Position numbers and translations under genes: made by a program. Below are positions 63,143-64,000 of a stretch of 64,000 nucleotides of DNA, one piece after another (the stretch's first letter is position 1; every line of letters starts with the position of its first letter). The stretch lies in NCBI GenBank assembly GCA_964522105.1, contig CAZFVA010000007.1:1-64000 (forward strand). Reading direction: 5' to 3'. The stretch is from JAGOFO01 sp964522105 (lineage in GTDB: Bacteria > Myxococcota_A > UBA9042 > DTJE01). Under the pieces are notes generated by a model. That model saw only the letters and a list, made by a program, of their open reading frames with translations, searched no databases and had not been told where the DNA came from.

Positions 63143-64000
63143 ACGACTTCGGAATTCTGGTAGTAGTGCTGAAGGATCTGTTGATATTTCTTGCCGGCGT
63201 CCGCCATCCCTATTGCGCCGTTCTGACACATGCCGACACCGTGACCAAATCCGCCGCCGGTAAACTTATACGAATTCCCGACACGATCCATGACGAACAT
63301 CGAGCTTTTCAAGCCACCAAGGGATTTCCTAATTCTAAGCTCGGGGGACAGATGAACAACAACGGCCTTCCCGTTCAATTGTCCATTAACGTCCAGCCTC
63401 ATAATCCGGCCTGACACGCCGCGTTCAAGTATATCAATACCGACAAGCTGCCCGATGTCCTGCCCGGTTATCTTCAAAATGCCGTCCCGGATCTCCTGAT
63501 CAGTCAACGTCTTGTCCCATCTGAACGAACCTTTGCCAAACCTGGACATACCGCAGTACGCCTCTTTTGGCGGATGCTCGATGAAATTCCGGACCGACTT
63601 TTCACTAACACCGTCCGGATAGACCTTCACGCCACTCTGGACATCAGGCACCCCGGTCAAGAAAGCATGATTGCTTCCCTGCCAGACGTTTTTTCCACTT
63701 TCAGAGTGCCCGCCACACGATGAACTGTACACAGAATCGACAAGACCGCCCTCGGAAAACACCATCATACCGGCCGTGTCGTCAACAGCGTCTGACGCCC
63801 GTGGATGCTCTTTTTCCATTCCTCGATAGGCCTGACAATGAACATCTGCACACACCATGTACGGGTCAGCCGTATGGCGATTGCCCAGCTTGGCAAAAAG
63901 TTCTCCACGGGCAACAACGGCCTGCGAGCGCAGCGCTTCCATCGGCGAATCAGTAAATATTTCTGATGGAACAAGCCCTTTCAGCAGCGTCTCGGCGTCC
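63143..64000 (-). CDS. SpoIID/LytB-domain protein, partial at both ends
   Basis: The frame is open to the right edge of the window (reading 'AETLLKGLVPSEIFTDSPMEALRSQAVVARGELF') and runs into the gap on the left. The SpoIID core is complete: 'MEALRSQAVVARG', 'CADVHCQAYRG', 'DDTAGMMVFSEGGLVDSVYSSSCGGHSES', and the C-terminal 'GGGFGHGVGMCQNGAIGMADAGKKYQQILQHYY', which only needs about 5-10 more residues. SpoIID is a peptidoglycan lytic transglycosylase acting on denuded glycan strands, and homologues are frequent in non-sporulating bacteria. The partner N-terminus and signal peptide lie beyond the window. Confidence 0.9.

Overview
The window reads as a scaffold from a GC-rich, Gram-negative (diderm) bacterium of the Myxococcota / former Deltaproteobacteria type, most likely a metagenome assembly. 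The basis is the large number of lipoproteins with Asp-rich spacers, EGF-like and MopE-type cysteine modules, outer-membrane barrels, CotH-family lipoproteins, and an infC-rpmI-rplT-ihfA-merR cluster of the deltaproteobacterial kind. The lineage is an inference. The five 100-base N runs are scaffold gaps. Two of them are flanked by identical 55-base ends, so they are probably contig overlaps and not missing sequence.

Region 1 (1-2004) holds the tail of an AAA-type ATPase and an unrecognised lipoprotein. Region 2 (2222-18916, minus strand) is a starch/maltodextrin locus of about 16.7 kb. Transcribed right to left, it encodes an EGF-GH13 amylase lipoprotein, an EGF-GH15 glucoamylase lipoprotein, a second GH13 lipoprotein, a small EGF lipoprotein, a LamB-like porin, a third GH13 lipoprotein, and MalK-MalE-MalF-MalG. 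Most junctions overlap by 1-4 bases. The logic is cell-surface hydrolysis, outer-membrane uptake through the porin, then ABC import. A 111-residue membrane protein gene lies at each end of the locus as a diverged direct repeat.

Region 3 (19605-24999, minus) is a translationally coupled operon of two CotH-family lipoproteins and a beta-helix lipoprotein. Region 4 (25156-26114) is a compact GNAT-type toxin-antitoxin module with a near-perfect sigma70 promoter and a palindromic operator. Region 5 (26570-35004) carries a DEAD-box helicase, a B12-binding radical SAM protein, a phosphohexomutase, a Kelch lipoprotein and a PEGA-domain protein.

Region 6 (35235-37550) is tRNA-Val(GAC) followed by infC-rpmI-rplT-ihfA-merR, lacking the pheST genes often found between rplT and ihfA. 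Region 7 (37657-41077, minus) runs from an AMIN-like protein through HEAT-repeat and HAMP-like proteins to ribF and rpsU. Region 8 (41242-45648, plus) has nnr, a UbiA-family prenyltransferase, a small lipoprotein and a formiminotransferase-cyclodeaminase interrupted by a gap. Region 9 (45696-50374) has an orphan phage-type spike protein, an M29-like peptidase, a MopE-repeat lipoprotein and a DUF2231-like membrane protein.

Region 10 (50532-54288) is central metabolism: 6-phosphofructokinase, and pta-ackA on the opposite strand. Region 11 (54481-64000) has a lipoprotein/beta-barrel pair, RNase D, an alpha/beta-hydrolase lipoprotein, DNA ligase LigA with an unusual insertion, a GT-C-like membrane protein, and the 3' part of a SpoIID/LytB-domain gene. 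I saw no CRISPR array, rRNA, insertion sequence or prophage.
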